Of a stretch of DNA of 64,000 bases, positions 60,317-64,000 are shown piece after piece. The position numbers were made by a program, and so were the translations under genes. The DNA lies in NCBI RefSeq assembly GCF_009870125.1, contig NC_046683.1, forward strand, positions 1,922,001 through 1,986,000, written 5' to 3'. Each line of letters begins with the position of its first letter. Within the stretch, counting starts at the first letter, position 1. This DNA comes from Drosophila pseudoobscura. Taxonomy: Eukaryota > Arthropoda > Insecta > Diptera > Drosophilidae. The notes below the pieces were generated by a model, which saw only the letters and a program-made list of their open reading frames with translations, had not been told where the DNA came from and ran no database searches.

Positions 60317-62026
60317 CAGTATATTAACTAAAACAAAATCAGGAGGGAGGCACACAATTCGAACCAAACCGATAACACCATGTATCCGCCTTAAACAAGG
60401 GACCGTAAGTAATCAATAATCAGAGCAAATAACAATATAGTATTGCATATATATGTATGTATGTGCAGTTGTTCGGTTAAGAGCATATGGAAAGCTCATG
60501 GAAGAAACAAAAACCAAGAGGCTGTGGTCCCGCTTGAACGACAATACGGGATTGTGTTTGCATACCCTTGCAGGAGAAGAACTTTTAAAATTTCGGCTTA
60601 CAAACTAAATAAAACCATACAAGTATATTGGCTTTTAAAGATAATGCAATGCACTTGATTAACTTTTAATATCTTTCTACATAATTCAGTCAAATTTGAT
60701 CCAAAACAAAACTACAACTAAATGAAGCAATTATAAAATGTCATAAGTATTGGCAACACACGTTTACGGGTTGTGGAACTGCAAGGGTATATAAATAACA
60801 ATACAATACAATCGTCGACCATCACGAGACACTCCAACGACCTTAGACATGCTTTTTGGAATCATGTAGCTCTACATTTTATGGCACTGAGCAGATCTGT
60901 GATCTGCTGACAGAAACCATCTCCAAATTAAGAAATCAGGGACTGTATTCATTTGGGATTGAAACGTAATATATACGATATGCATATATAATCGAGCCAA
61001 AACAGATTTCCAATCAAAACAACTTGATATTGATCGCTAGACAGACATCTGGCTTGACGGCTTTTTGGAGTGCAGGACATCCAAAATACAGAAACTTTCC
61101 ATGGCGTGATTATATATTTACTTACATATCTATAAACAAATAAAGTACTGCCATCCTTTTCTTTTTCATTGGCAGAGGCCCTTGAGGCCACAGACAATCC
61201 CGCATCCACAGCCTAGATGTTCCTACTTTGTTCCCATTTAAAAAAAGCTTAAGGCTACGGTCCCTTCCTAAAACTATGGCTTTCGTAGCCCGTGGGCAGG
61301 AGGACACAGACAGACAGACGCGCACTGTCGGGTAAGGGCGAGACGGATCTATATAGGGGTTGGGTTGGGGGTATATATATAGGGGTGGGGAATGGGGGAT
61401 GGGTGGTAACTTTACTAAGGCTGCGCGTAAATTGAAACACAGAAAATTTCAGAGCGGACTGGGGGAGACGCGGGGTGGGGCTGGCACAAAATCAGCTTAC
61501 AAAATATAATTAAAGAATATATCCGGTATTGTATCGGTATCTAGAAAAACGAATATAAAACTTGTGAAATTTTGCGTAGATCCAGCACAGTTCGAATCAG
61601 GTGTTTCGGGAGTCTGTCTTTCCGCTCATCGACGGGAGCAGATGTGTCCAATGTATGTCCCCTTTGTACGACCCTTGCCCAAGACTATTCGGAGAGGAGT
61701 AGTTGTGTAGGAATCTTGGTTCTGGTCCTGATCTCGAAGCTGCCGTCGCATTCGCAGTCGCACTCGCACTCGCATTCGCTTTCTATCGTGTCATCAGCAT
61801 TTTCATTTGATTGGAGTGGTGGCGTCCGGTCCGCCATGGCACTGGGGAGTCTTCCCCTGGCTACTGGCTACTGACTACAGGCTGGTGGATTCCCAGCCCG
61901 TCCCGGCTATGCCAAAAGTGTTACCGCCCAAGTGTTGAATGTAGTCGTCCGCCCCTCTCGCCCCCTCCGCTGGGGGAGTGCGTTATGTCAGTAAGGCCAA
62001 AATGCGGCCGTTTATCCTGTCGGGCC
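60317..62026 (-). other. Smg1 downstream region / long 3' UTR
   Basis: No coding exon was found after the Smg1 stop. The region contains the inverted-ended element at 60,562-60,790 and a G-rich stretch on + (61,356-61,405). Whether all of it is transcribed with Smg1 is unknown; nearer minus-strand signals may be used. Confidence 0.4.
60562..60790. mobile_element. Short element with 12-bp perfect terminal inverted repeats
   Basis: The ends are ATACCCTTGCAG at 60,562-60,573 and CTGCAAGGGTAT at 60,779-60,790, exact reverse complements. The 229-bp interior is AT-rich and noncoding, so it looks like a MITE-style nonautonomous element. The same TACCCTTGC end recurs at 13,588, 18,629 and 32,513. 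No clear target-site duplication was seen. Confidence 0.5.

Positions 62027-64000
<1,974 letters not shown>

Noticed and set aside
60335-60370. GGTTCGAATT on the minus strand, resembling a tRNA B box
   Set aside because: No matching A box, acceptor stem or anticodon arm could be folded around it.

Overview
The window looks like a piece of the X chromosome (Muller element A) of a fly of the Drosophila obscura group. Three things suggest this: short Drosophila-type introns (60-90 nt), Drosophila core-promoter motifs, and dense simple-sequence DNA, especially (GATACA)n/(TATCTG)n, CA/GT, GA and CAG arrays. Species and chromosome are inferred from gene content and repeat style; no search was run. 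There is no bacterial or viral content, no CRISPR array and no recognisable tRNA or rRNA gene. Layout: (1) Bases 1-35,660 hold no protein gene I can support. This looks like a large cis-regulatory domain upstream of pebbled/hindsight. It contains microsatellites, several CAA/CAG-rich islands that resemble untranslated exons, a ~520-bp pyrimidine-rich tract, copies of a dispersed short repeat and one possible decayed coding relic (26.2-27.1 kb). (2) 35,664-46,140 (+): pebbled (peb, Hindsight), a 1,950-residue protein with fourteen zinc fingers (RREB1 family). A TATA/Inr promoter, a noncoding first exon, a 2.1-kb intron, two coding exons and a long 3' UTR can be placed. (3) 46,561-47,181 (+): a compact intronless tRNA 2'-phosphotransferase (Tpt1/KptA). 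(4) 47,900-49,333 (+): a membrane-anchored family-18 chitinase (Cht11-like) with an intact catalytic motif. (5) 53,137-49,917 (-): TMF, a Golgi coiled-coil protein, tail-to-tail with the chitinase. (6) 53.2-55.3 kb: AT-rich intergenic DNA with two copies of an old repeat (a third copy lies beside the chitinase gene) and DRE/Ohler-motif-6 housekeeping promoter signals. (7) 56,116-57,316 (+): a ZNRF1/2-type E3 ubiquitin ligase with a predicted myristoylation site, a C2HC finger and a RING. (8) 64,000-62,027 (-): the C-terminal part of the SMG1 kinase (nonC), with its last four exons and complete FATC tail. ZNRF and Smg1 converge near 60.2-60.3 kb. The genes do not form a pathway. A developmental transcription factor in a large regulatory desert is followed by a compact cluster of broadly used genes (RNA repair, chitinase, Golgi tether, ubiquitin ligase, NMD kinase). 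The most interesting points are: two separate 60-nt introns, in TMF and ZNRF, that stay in frame without a stop, the ZNRF one encoding a hydrophobic segment; the position of the intronless Tpt1 gene; the dispersed repeats; and the structured noncoding DNA upstream of peb.
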